Positions 55,643 through 63,364 of a stretch of DNA of 64,000 nucleotides are shown here, piece by piece. The position numbers and the translations under genes were made by a program. The notes under the pieces were generated by a model that had not been told where the DNA came from, ran no database searches, and saw only the letters and a list, made by a program, of their open reading frames with translations. The stretch spans positions 1-64,000 of the forward strand of contig NZ_VHLM01000081.1 of assembly GCF_009764685.1 (NCBI RefSeq), given 5' to 3'. The number at the start of each line of letters is the position of its first letter. The stretch's first letter is position 1. This DNA comes from Flavobacterium sp. I-STPP5a (GTDB lineage: Bacteria; Bacteroidota; Bacteroidia; Flavobacteriales; Flavobacteriaceae).

Positions 55643-57382
55643 ATGAACAAGACTGTAAATATAAACCTAGGCGGAATGGTTTTTCATATAGATGAAAATG
55701 CATACCAAAAATTGACTCGATACTTTGATGCTATTAAGCGCTCTTTATCAAACTCATCTGGACACGATGAAATATTAAAAGACATTGAAATGCGTGTGTC
55801 TGAATTGTTGAATGAAAAACAAATAAGCGACAAGCATGTTATAGGGTTGAAAGAAGTTGATGAAATGATTGCAGTTATGGGGCAACCTGAAGACTATATC
55901 ATTGAAGACGAAAACGCCGAAGCAAAACCATACCAAAACACGAGCAGAAGAACTAAAAAACTGTATCGTGATAAAGAAAAAGGTATGCTAGGTGGTGTAG
56001 CACAAGGATTGGGTTACTATTTTGGGGTTGATGCCGTGTGGATCAGAATAGTACTAGTATTGCTGGTTTTTGCTGGTTTTGGAACTGGTATTTTAGCGTA
56101 TATCATTTTATGGATTGTAACACCAGAGGCCGTAACAACCTCTGAAAAGCTTGAAATGACTGGAGAACCTGTTAATATATCAAACATTGAAAAAAAAGTT
56201 AGAGAAGAGTTTGAGAACGTTTCTGGAAAGCTAAAAAATGTAGATTATGACAAATACGGAAATCAAATAAGAACTGGAGCAAACAAAATAGGAAGCTCGT
56301 TTGGAGATTTTATCATGACTGTTTTTAAAGTTTTTGCAAAATTCTTAGGCATATTATTGATCTTGTCTGGAATCACGGTTTTATTTTTCTTGTTGATTGG
56401 TATTTTCACATTGGGTTCTGGATTGTTTATCGATTTCCCTTGGCAAAATTTTATAGAAGCAGGCAATTTTACTGATTATCCTGTGTGGTCTTTTGGATTA
56501 CTTATGTTTTTTGCAGTTGGGATTCCGTTCTTTTTCTTAACGTTGCTAGGGTTTAAATTACTAGCACCAAACATGAAATCAATAGGGAATATTGTAAAGT
56601 ATACCTTGCTTGCTATTTGGATTATTGCAGTTTCTATTGCTATCTCAATTGGGATTAAACAAGCTAGTGCATTTGCAGTAGATGGTAGAGATGTAAAAAA
56701 AGAAACCATCAATTTAAAACCTACAGATACATTGTACATCAAATTTAGATACAACGATTATTTTGCCAAGAACGTAGATGACAATAGAAATTTTGAGGTA
56801 ACACAAGACTCCACTGGAACTAACATTATTTACTCTAATGATGTGCGTTTTAAAATTGAAAAAACAGATGAAAAACTACCTTACCTTCAAATAGAAAAAG
56901 AAGCTAGAGGTATATCATTATCTGAAGCTAAAAAAAGAGCTCAGAAAATTAAATATGCGTATTCCATCAATGGGAATCAAATTGTTTTAGATAATTACAT
57001 GATTACTGAATTAAAAAATAAATACCGTGATCAAAGTGTAGATATCACCCTATTTGTTCCTGTAGGAACTTATATTAAGCCTGATTCATCTGTACAAAAC
57101 TACGACAGATCTGACGATGAATTCTTTAATTTACACTACAGCTCAGATAATTACGTTTACAAAGTTACATCAGATAAAATAAAATGTTTAAATTGCCCTG
57201 CTGATGAAAATGAATATAATGATTCAGAAACTCAAGAGGAAGAGGTATACAATTCTGAATATTCAAGTGAAGTTGATAGTACTTCAATAGAGAGCAATGT
57301 AGAAAACACAAACGAAACTAAAAAAGGCTCTGGAAAAGGGTTATCAATAAATAAGGACGGAATAATTGTAAAAAATAAATAA
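55643..57382 (+). CDS. PspC-domain membrane protein
   Basis: A 579-residue inner-membrane protein. Residues 1-95 are a cytosolic region common in Bacteroidota PspC proteins (HDEILKDIEMRVSELLNEKQ). The PspC domain follows at about 108-165 (YRDKEKGMLGGVAQGLGYYF, then an inserted helix). Further helices lie near 230, 284 and 323, and a long acidic Ser/Glu-rich C terminus (about 500-579) is extracytoplasmic or cytosolic. PspC is known from the phage-shock envelope stress response; pspA is not nearby, so the link to stress is by family only. It starts five bases after padR and stops two before the DUF2807 gene. Confidence 0.92.
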   Translation: MNKTVNINLGGMVFHIDENAYQKLTRYFDAIKRSLSNSSGHDEILKDIEMRVSELLNEKQISDKHVIGLKEVDEMIAVMGQPEDYIIEDENAEAKPYQNTSRRTKKLYRDKEKGMLGGVAQGLGYYFGVDAVWIRIVLVLLVFAGFGTGILAYIILWIVTPEAVTTSEKLEMTGEPVNISNIEKKVREEFENVSGKLKNVDYDKYGNQIRTGANKIGSSFGDFIMTVFKVFAKFLGILLILSGITVLFFLLIGIFTLGSGLFIDFPWQNFIEAGNFTDYPVWSFGLLMFFAVGIPFFFLTLLGFKLLAPNMKSIGNIVKYTLLAIWIIAVSIAISIGIKQASAFAVDGRDVKKETINLKPTDTLYIKFRYNDYFAKNVDDNRNFEVTQDSTGTNIIYSNDVRFKIEKTDEKLPYLQIEKEARGISLSEAKKRAQKIKYAYSINGNQIVLDNYMITELKNKYRDQSVDITLFVPVGTYIKPDSSVQNYDRSDDEFFNLHYSSDNYVYKVTSDKIKCLNCPADENEYNDSETQEEEVYNSEYSSEVDSTSIESNVENTNETKKGSGKGLSINKDGIIVKNK

Positions 57383-57384
57383 TC

Positions 57385-58119
57385 ATGCTAAAAATTATCA
57401 CACTCATTACTAAGTTTATTGTAGGTGTACTTATTGCCTTATTTTGCACCTCTTGCCATTTTAATTTTGACGCTGTTGAAGGAAACGGAAATGTAACCAC
57501 AGAAAACCGAAAAATTACAGAGCGATTTAAAAGTATCGAAGTAAATAGTGGCATTGATGTTGAAATAGAACAATCAGACAAGGTTGAAGTCATTGTAGAA
57601 ACGGACGAAAACTTACAAGAATATTTGACTACGGAAGTTGAAAATGGTACGCTTGTAATCACCTTTGACAAAAATTTAATGAATGATGCCGATGTTAAAA
57701 AGGTAATCGTAAGAATGCCAGTTATTGATGAACTTGAAGCTACAAGCGGAGCAACGATTGTGAGTAAGAACACCTTAAAAGGAGAAAACATTAGACTTAA
57801 TACATCAAGTGCTGCAACCATGGACCTTAGCATAGAAGCTGATGTTGTGAGCTGTGACACTAGTAGCGGTAGTGAAATAAAAGTAAATGGAAAAGCACTA
57901 GAGACGAAAAATACAGCTTCAAGCGGAAGTGAAATCAACGCTTATGACTTGTTAACAAATGTAGTTAGAGCTGATGTTTCAAGCGGTGCTAGTATTAATG
58001 TGCATCCCATTGTGAGTTTAAATGCAGAAGCTTCTAGCGGTGGTGTAATTCATTATGACATACAACCCAAGTCAATCCAAAAAAATACTAGTTCGGGCGG
58101 TAGCATTAGCGCAGAATAA
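57385..58119 (+). CDS. DUF2807 (head GIN domain) lipoprotein
   Basis: A 244-residue predicted lipoprotein (lipobox around LFCTSC, Cys near 24) with a DUF2807 right-handed beta-helix. The repeated motif [TAV]-S-S-G-[SAG] occurs six times about every 20 residues from residue 153 (NTSSAATMD, CDTSSGSEIK, NTASSGSEIN, ADVSSGASIN, AEASSGGVIH, KNTSSGGSIS), marking successive coils. Role unknown; probably an envelope surface or adhesion protein. Last member tightly joined to padR-pspC; a terminator at 58136 separates it from a second DUF2807 gene. Confidence 0.9.
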   Translation: MLKIITLITKFIVGVLIALFCTSCHFNFDAVEGNGNVTTENRKITERFKSIEVNSGIDVEIEQSDKVEVIVETDENLQEYLTTEVENGTLVITFDKNLMNDADVKKVIVRMPVIDELEATSGATIVSKNTLKGENIRLNTSSAATMDLSIEADVVSCDTSSGSEIKVNGKALETKNTASSGSEINAYDLLTNVVRADVSSGASINVHPIVSLNAEASSGGVIHYDIQPKSIQKNTSSGGSISAE

Positions 58120-58135
58120 AAGACTTATTCAAACA

Positions 58136-58170
58136 AAAAAATCATCCCTAACTAGTGGATGATTTTTTTT
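58136..58170 (+). terminator. Terminator of the padR-pspC-DUF2807 unit
   Basis: AAATCATCC pairs with GGATGATTT around nine bases, followed by eight Ts. It overlaps the leader region of the next gene. Confidence 0.88.
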
Positions 58171-58197
58171 ATATTTGTAAGTAATAAATATCAAGAC

Positions 58198-59031
58198 ATG
58201 AAAAAAAATTTCCTCTTAGTGCTACTTATAGCCACAGCAAATGTAGCATTTGCTCAAAAATCTGATAAAGTAAAAGGTTCCAAAATTGTTACAATTGTAG
58301 AACGAAAAATTGCAGACTTTGAAACCTTACAAATTGAAAACAATCTAGAAGTACATCTAGAAAGAGGAGAAAAAGCAGGCATAAAAGTTGAAACGGACGA
58401 TAATTTACACGACGTAGTGGCACTTGACGAAAACGAAAAAAAATTACGTATTTACACCAATAAAAAAGCTACAGCTTATAAAAAATTGATTGTTCGAGTA
58501 ACCTATACAGAGAATTTAAAAACAATTCAAGCCAAAGACGAGACTACCGTAAATGCCATCCAAGAATTATTATTAGATAGCGTAATCCTAAAAGCAAGCG
58601 GCACGTCTAAATTATTTTTAAACATCAATTCTAAATCAGTAATTTATCAAGCTGATGACAAAGCAAAAGGTGAGCTTAATATCAAATCAGAAAAAGCTAC
58701 TATTGAAATGAGTAAAAATTCTAGTTTAAAAGCGCTGGTTACAACCGTTGATTTCAAAACAGATTTGTACCAAAAAGCTGATGCCACTATTGAAGGTGAT
58801 GCCTCGAATGCTATCTTGCGTTTAGACAACAACTCCAGCTTAACAGCCAATAAATTAACCCTGAAAAACACGGAACTAACTATTGAAGGATATGCTAGTT
58901 GCATCATAAATTCAAGCACAACATTAAGTATTGATGCAGCCAATAAAACTGAAATCCAGCTCGTAGGAAACCCTAAAATAACCATCAAAAAGTTTGCTGA
59001 CGAGACTAAGTTAATCAAGAAATTGAAATAA
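58198..59031 (+). CDS. DUF2807 secreted protein
   Basis: A 277-residue exported protein (signal MKKNFLLVLLIATANVAFAQ), ATG chosen at 58198 because the upstream ATG would precede the signal with an unlikely hydrophobic tail. It has a DUF2807 head (FETLQIENNLEVHLERGEKA, about 38-57) and beta-helix coils, but lacks the SSG repeat of its neighbour; coils read instead as LFLNINSKSVIYQA and ILRLDNNSSLTANKLTLKN. Two neighbouring DUF2807 genes of different type may come from an old duplication. Followed by its own terminator. Confidence 0.85.
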   Translation: MKKNFLLVLLIATANVAFAQKSDKVKGSKIVTIVERKIADFETLQIENNLEVHLERGEKAGIKVETDDNLHDVVALDENEKKLRIYTNKKATAYKKLIVRVTYTENLKTIQAKDETTVNAIQELLLDSVILKASGTSKLFLNINSKSVIYQADDKAKGELNIKSEKATIEMSKNSSLKALVTTVDFKTDLYQKADATIEGDASNAILRLDNNSSLTANKLTLKNTELTIEGYASCIINSSTTLSIDAANKTEIQLVGNPKITIKKFADETKLIKKLK

Positions 59032-59051
59032 CTGTAACTTTACTAAAAACA

Positions 59052-59079
59052 AAAAACAGGCAATTGCCTGTTTTTTTGT
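59052..59079 (+). terminator. Terminator after the second DUF2807 gene
   Basis: AACAGGCAATTGCCTGTT is a perfect palindrome with a preceding A run and seven Ts after it. Confidence 0.9.
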
Positions 59080-59316
59080 GCTTTTGTTTTTTGTGGATGC
59101 CCAATCGGGAAGTTTACCGGTTTACAAGTTGCTTTATCTTAATTCCCCGTGTGGCAAATACTCTGTTCTATTTTCTAAGGAATAGCTTTACTATTCAAAA
59201 TTATTATCAGTCAATATATTCAGGAAGAATAAATTTAGTCAATTAAAAACGTTGTAGATGGATTAAATAATAAAAGAAAAAATATATTTGCAAACCCATA
59301 TTCTAAAACCTAACCT

Positions 59317-60552
59317 ATGAATCAAGTTCTAAAAAATGCAATGCATTGTTTTTTACTATTGACTGTTTTGTCCTTATTCACAAATTGTGAAACCGAAGTA
59401 AACTACAAAAATTACCAGCCCAATTATTTATCAAGTATTGATGCTACCAATTTACCTGCTGGTAATAAACCCATGACACTTTTTGAAGACAATGAAGACC
59501 CAGCAAGTATGTATGACAAAAAAGATCGTTGGTTTCGAGTTAACCAGCCTCTTCAAGTCATACTAAAAGGAAAGGATTTTATACAAGTTTCCTTGTATTC
59601 ACCTGTTGCCTTAACAGATGTAAATATATATGCTAAACTCCCAAATTACGAAAACAAATTCGTACTCTTTCACTTTAGTAAAATTCCTGCGTTTCATCGC
59701 TCGGTACATCAAATCCCTTTAGTAGTTGGCAAAAATGATTATTTGTTAGAAAATGGTAAAACGGTAACGATTGATAAAATAGAAGGATTTTCATCGGGAT
59801 CTATTGAATTTTCTGTTACATCAACAGATCCATTATTTGCCAAATTTAAAAAAATAAAATCCAATCATTTAGTGCAATTTCACGATGGTTACCATATCAA
59901 TGAACCAGGAAAATTTCTTCCAATGAATCCTGTTTTGGCCAAAGAAGCTATCACAATGATCATCAATTACTCCTATGCTTTAAGTCACCCACTGTATTAT
60001 CAAACCTTTTCCAATTTTGATAAATACAAACAAGAACAAGCAACATTAGCAGGAACAGCAATAAATGGTGCTTTAAATTGGCATGGTAACACTGATGATG
60101 TGAATGGCGTTTATGATTATTACACGAAGGAAGAAATAGAAAAAATTTATTTGAATTACTTAGACTCTAGAGCCGTTTACCTAGCAATGGTAGGAGGCGG
60201 AAGTGCTTGGGGAGGAGGCGCGCTGGCTTCGCAATGGGAGTCAGACTACATCACTGGACATTGGTTAGGTGAAATGTCTATTTGGTCTCATGAATATTCT
60301 CATCATATTGGATTTAGCCATAGTAGTAATTTAGCAAATAGTGGTGAAGGTGGAGGACAACAAGAAATGCTCACTCATTTTTATAAATATTTGATTTACC
60401 TAAACGACCTTCCTTTTATAGATCCTGAAATACTAAAAGGATGGACAAAAACAGCTTATCTAAACAAAAAAGACTACAAAAAACCCGTTTTCAAAATCAG
60501 CCCTAACAACCCCTTCTTACTTAAATACAAAGGAGAAGGAAAATGGAATTAA
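59317..60552 (+). CDS. Metzincin-motif lipoprotein (putative metalloprotease)
   Basis: A 411-residue predicted lipoprotein (hydrophobic start, lipobox LFTNC near residue 27). The zinc-site motif HEYSHHIGFSH is complete at residues 325-335, fitting HExxHxxGxxH (His325, Glu326, His329, His335). Before it are an N-terminal beta-rich domain (VNQPLQVILKGKDFIQVSLY, near 90) and GGGSAWGGGALAS (about 302); a possible Met-turn is in GGGQQEMLTHFY (about 350). The motif points to a zinc endopeptidase on the cell surface; the substrate is unknown and I recognise no named family with certainty. A -7 box TATATTTG lies at 59283-59290. Followed after 14 bases by a second lipoprotein gene. Confidence 0.8.
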   Translation: MNQVLKNAMHCFLLLTVLSLFTNCETEVNYKNYQPNYLSSIDATNLPAGNKPMTLFEDNEDPASMYDKKDRWFRVNQPLQVILKGKDFIQVSLYSPVALTDVNIYAKLPNYENKFVLFHFSKIPAFHRSVHQIPLVVGKNDYLLENGKTVTIDKIEGFSSGSIEFSVTSTDPLFAKFKKIKSNHLVQFHDGYHINEPGKFLPMNPVLAKEAITMIINYSYALSHPLYYQTFSNFDKYKQEQATLAGTAINGALNWHGNTDDVNGVYDYYTKEEIEKIYLNYLDSRAVYLAMVGGGSAWGGGALASQWESDYITGHWLGEMSIWSHEYSHHIGFSHSSNLANSGEGGGQQEMLTHFYKYLIYLNDLPFIDPEILKGWTKTAYLNKKDYKKPVFKISPNNPFLLKYKGEGKWN

Positions 60553-60566
60553 TACCACTTACTACT

Positions 60567-61574
60567 ATGAAAAAAATTTTATATATAGCTATCTTATTTA
60601 TTTTAGCTTGTTGCACTAAAGATTCTGATATGGTTTATGAGCCTACCAAATATCAATCTTATTACTTGAGTAACGAAACGACTATCAAAGCCAATCAAAT
60701 TACTGGAGGGAAAGCTACTTTAGAAGCTAACGCTATCACTATTGCCAATAACAAATTATACATCTGCAATGGTGATATTCTTGAAATATTTGATGCCACA
60801 ACTTTATCTTATCTTTCGAGTGTCAAAAGCTATACAAAAGGATCTACCACAATTCCGTTCACAAAACTATCCTCTATTTCTATTGACAATGACCGTATTT
60901 ACCTTGGTAGCATTGACTCAAGAATTTTTGTTTTGGACGAAAAAACATTATCAGGCATAAACACGATTGGAAATGGACAATGGTGGCAAACTTTTGTTCA
61001 CGTATTTGGACTAAAAGCAAAAGATGGTTTTCTTTTTGTCAAAGAAAAAGAAAATTCAATTAAGGTATTCCAAACTGCACAAATTACTGAAACCAGCAAT
61101 TGGAACTTAGCTCCAATAGCTAAATTAAACACCCTGAAAGGCTACACCGAAATCTATTCGATGGATATCTCCAATGGAAATTTAATAGTAGCTGGACAAA
61201 ACGCTAACGGCTTTTTAAATTACAATCTAAAAGACATTGAAAAAAACGCAACTAGCTCGTTGACTGTTCCTATTTTACCTAATACTAAAACACTAACTGA
61301 CAACCTTCCATTATCTGTAGTATTTAGCGATGACTGGGCTATAACAACTGAAAAATTAAAAGGCACTAACTATATACGACTGTATCCAAAAAACATTTTT
61401 TTAGATCAAAATTACACCCCAACCATCAATAATTCAGACATTATGGGAGAAAATGCGTTTAACTCAATTACTAATTGTGCATTGCTAAAAGACCGTTTGT
61501 TTGTAGTAGATAACACCAATCAAGTAATAAGAGTTTTAAAATTAAACAAAGTAACTATTGCGGAACAGAAATAA
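60567..61574 (+). CDS. Beta-propeller-like lipoprotein
   Basis: A 335-residue predicted lipoprotein; ATG at 60567 opens MKKILYIAILFILACC with a Cys lipobox near 15-16. The mature part repeats short strands typical of six- or seven-bladed propellers (ITIANNKLYICNGDILEIFD, ISIDNDRIYLGSIDSRIFVL, MDISNGNLIVAGQNANGFLN, LKDRLFVVDNTNQVIRVLKL), each with a D/N-rich turn, as in LVIVD-like surface proteins. No catalytic motif is seen. It lies 14 bases after the metzincin lipoprotein and is likely co-transcribed, so a substrate-recruiting or inhibitor role is possible but only inferred. Confidence 0.72.
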   Translation: MKKILYIAILFILACCTKDSDMVYEPTKYQSYYLSNETTIKANQITGGKATLEANAITIANNKLYICNGDILEIFDATTLSYLSSVKSYTKGSTTIPFTKLSSISIDNDRIYLGSIDSRIFVLDEKTLSGINTIGNGQWWQTFVHVFGLKAKDGFLFVKEKENSIKVFQTAQITETSNWNLAPIAKLNTLKGYTEIYSMDISNGNLIVAGQNANGFLNYNLKDIEKNATSSLTVPILPNTKTLTDNLPLSVVFSDDWAITTEKLKGTNYIRLYPKNIFLDQNYTPTINNSDIMGENAFNSITNCALLKDRLFVVDNTNQVIRVLKLNKVTIAEQK

Positions 61575-61814
61575 AACATATTGATTTTCAGTTAAAGCAT
61601 GACTCAATTAAATATATTAGCACTAGGGTTAAGGGTGAGCAGCCAGTTCTAACATATTAGTAATGCCCACAAATCCAAAATCAATTAATCTCAATCTCTA
61701 CTGATATATGGTCATCGTTGGTATACTTTGATATGTAACTACATTTGAGGTCTTTGAGCTTATTATCGAATGCAACTGTACTAAAACCGCTTTACAAAAA
61801 GGAGTTCTATCGAG
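61575..61814. other. Intergenic stretch between lipoprotein gene and IS3
   Basis: No gene found. There is no clear terminator right after the propeller gene, and no RNA gene is apparent. Confidence 0.4.
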
Positions 61815-61844
61815 ACCTAACAGGTTTTTAAAACCTGTTAAGTC
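61814..61844. repeat. Short palindromic repeat
   Basis: ACCTAACAGGTTTTTAAAAC followed by CTGTTAAGT forms a near-perfect palindrome (AACAGGTTTT/AAAACCTGTT). This palindrome type is widespread in Bacteroidota intergenic DNA; one copy seen here. Confidence 0.55.
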
Positions 61845-61966
61845 TGTAACACCTTGTACAAGTTAACGATAGACTGAATAGCCAAAATGATACAGATTTT
61901 AAGTGGAAGAATTTTGTCTAGTCCTGATAAAGTGATACAGGATTAATAAAAAATAAAAGTACAATT

Positions 61967-62848
61967 TTAGACAGTAGCAAGCTCTGGTTTGCTACTGTTT
62001 TTTGTTTTATAGGTTCTCATTTTAATTTTGTTTTGGTGATGCATCTGATTTGGAGTAAGCATGTAATTAGAATAATGAGGTCTGATTTCATTATAGATAT
62101 CAATAGCTTCTTTTACAATTTTTTGCATGATTTCTGCTTTTTGATTGTATTTGTCAATCCTAAATTCCTGTTTTAAAATACCATTGATCCTTTCTGCCAC
62201 TGCATTTTCATAAGGGTCAGAGTTTTGTGTCATACTGCATAGAATTTTATTTTTATTAAGTTGCATTTGGTAGTCATTAGCACAATATTGAATCCCTCTG
62301 TCTGAATGATGTATCAATGGTAAGTTTTTGTTGTTTCTGTTTTTAAGAGCCATTTTAAAAGCCTTCAAACTGCTTTCTGTGTTCATGTTATCGGCAACAT
62401 AATATCCCATAATCTTTTTAGAATAAGCATCTGTGACTAAGCTTAAATAGCAAGGATTATCTCTTTTTCCTATATAGGTTATATCAGAGACCCAAACTTG
62501 CTCTGGTCTGTTAATTTCTAAATCTAGAATTCGATTTTGATGTTTATTAAATCGATGATGTGAGTTAGTCGTTACATGATAACTTCGTTTAGGATGTATC
62601 AATAAATGATTGGCTCTGAGTATATCAAAGAACTTATCTCTTCCAATTTTCATTAATTGAAGTTTATCCAACAAAAGATAATATAGTTTTCGAGTACCTA
62701 TTCTAGGCATTGTCTTCCTGATATTATTCACCATCAAAATCACTTCTTTGGCTTTGTTTTGTTTGGATGCTATTCTTCTAGTCTTTCGATAATAAACCTG
62801 TCTGTCTATCCCGAACAAATAACAGGTAAACGCTACTGTTTTTTGTTC
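61967..62848 (-). CDS. IS3-family transposase OrfB (DDE integrase)
   Basis: The catalytic half of the transposase, about 290 residues in this frame. It has an HTH-like N-terminal region (IGTRKLYYLLLDKL) and the rve integrase core with DDE residues: Asp in QVWVSDITYIG, Asp in PLIHHSDRGIQY, Glu in NAVAERINGILKQEF. The frame runs open upstream of the TTG at 62818 through KTVAFTCYLFGIDRQVYY and overlaps the end of orfA. I infer translation by -1 frameshift on an A6 run (NKK region, about 62839-62844), yielding the OrfAB transposase. All catalytic residues are present, so it looks competent. Confidence 0.92.
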   Translation of the reverse strand, partial: EQKTVAFTCYLFGIDRQVYYRKTRRIASKQNKAKEVILMVNNIRKTMPRIGTRKLYYLLLDKLQLMKIGRDKFFDILRANHLLIHPKRSYHVTTNSHHRFNKHQNRILDLEINRPEQVWVSDITYIGKRDNPCYLSLVTDAYSKKIMGYYVADNMNTESSLKAFKMALKNRNNKNLPLIHHSDRGIQYCANDYQMQLNKNKILCSMTQNSDPYENAVAERINGILKQEFRIDKYNQKAEIMQKIVKEAIDIYNEIRPHYSNYMLTPNQMHHQNKIKMRTYKTKNSSKPELATV

Positions 62849-63261
62849 TTTTGCTCTAAAGCGGGCGATTGTTCGGGTGCAGAGTTTTTTCGGATATCGA
62901 TATGATATTCTTTCTCAGCTAAATCAATCATCATGTCAAACAAGATTGCTTTTTTATCTGCAACGTAAGCTTGTCGTTCTAAAAGAGCCTTTTGTTTTTC
63001 TAATAGCTTGACTTGGACTTCAAGTTCCATAATTTTTTGTTCGGGTGACTTTGCCATATTCAAAGGGGATTGGTTTTCCCAATCAAAGTTACCAAATTTT
63101 CGTAACCAGCCCAGAACTGTAGCATGGCTTTGAATGCCATATTGTTTTCTAATTTGGGTAATTGATGAACTACCTTGCTCAACTTCTCTAACGATTTGAA
63201 GTTTTAAGGACATGCTGTAATCTCGCTGGGTGCGCTTTACATAATTCGTGTATTCTTCCAT
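62833..63261 (-). CDS. IS3-family transposase OrfA
   Basis: A 142-residue DNA-binding protein of the IS3 type. The helix-turn-helix is SLKLQIVREVEQGSSSITQI and then YGIQSHATVLGWLRKF (about 18-60), followed by a leucine-zipper-like coiled coil (MELEVQVKLLEKQKALLERQ, about 78-97) for dimerisation. It ends QKNKKQ at an A6 stretch from which -1 frameshifting into orfB is likely. Upstream sequence is the right terminal inverted repeat of the element. Confidence 0.92.
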   Translation of the reverse strand: MEEYTNYVKRTQRDYSMSLKLQIVREVEQGSSSITQIRKQYGIQSHATVLGWLRKFGNFDWENQSPLNMAKSPEQKIMELEVQVKLLEKQKALLERQAYVADKKAILFDMMIDLAEKEYHIDIRKNSAPEQSPALEQKNKKQ

Positions 63262-63306
63262 AACGATTGTTTTTGTGTATCGCTATTTCAGGACGGGACA
63301 TTTATT

Positions 63307-63350
63307 CAAAAAAAAAGTCCCTTTTGAAATAAAAGAGACTTTTTTTTTAA
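63307..63350 (-). terminator. Terminator of trxB
   Basis: On the minus strand AAAAAGTC-TCTTTT pairs with AAAAG-GGACTTTTT around a short loop, then nine Ts. It lies 15 bases past the trxB stop, directly beside the IS3 insertion, whose right end is 7 bases away. Confidence 0.8.
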
Positions 63351-63364
63351 TGATAAAAAATTGT

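Larger units (their letters stand above)
61915..63300 (-). mobile_element. IS3-family insertion sequence, complete
   Basis: A 1386-base element with orfA and orfB on the minus strand. Ends form an imperfect inverted repeat of about 26 bases: left TGTCTAGTCCTGATAAAGTG, right (reverse complement) TGTCCCGTCCTGAAATAGCG, then GATACA in both. It is flanked by TTT (61912-61914 and 63301-63303), fitting the 3-base duplication of IS3. It lies between the propeller gene and trxB's terminator and disrupts no gene seen here. Confidence 0.85.

Noticed and set aside
59064..59246. 60-residue plus-strand open frame after the DUF2807 gene
   Set aside because: Its first codons lie inside a perfect terminator hairpin, and the remainder shows no domain.
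61881..61900. Possible second IS end just left of the IS3 element (TGATACAG)
   Set aside because: Only eight bases match the IS3 end, with no matching partner; most likely chance.
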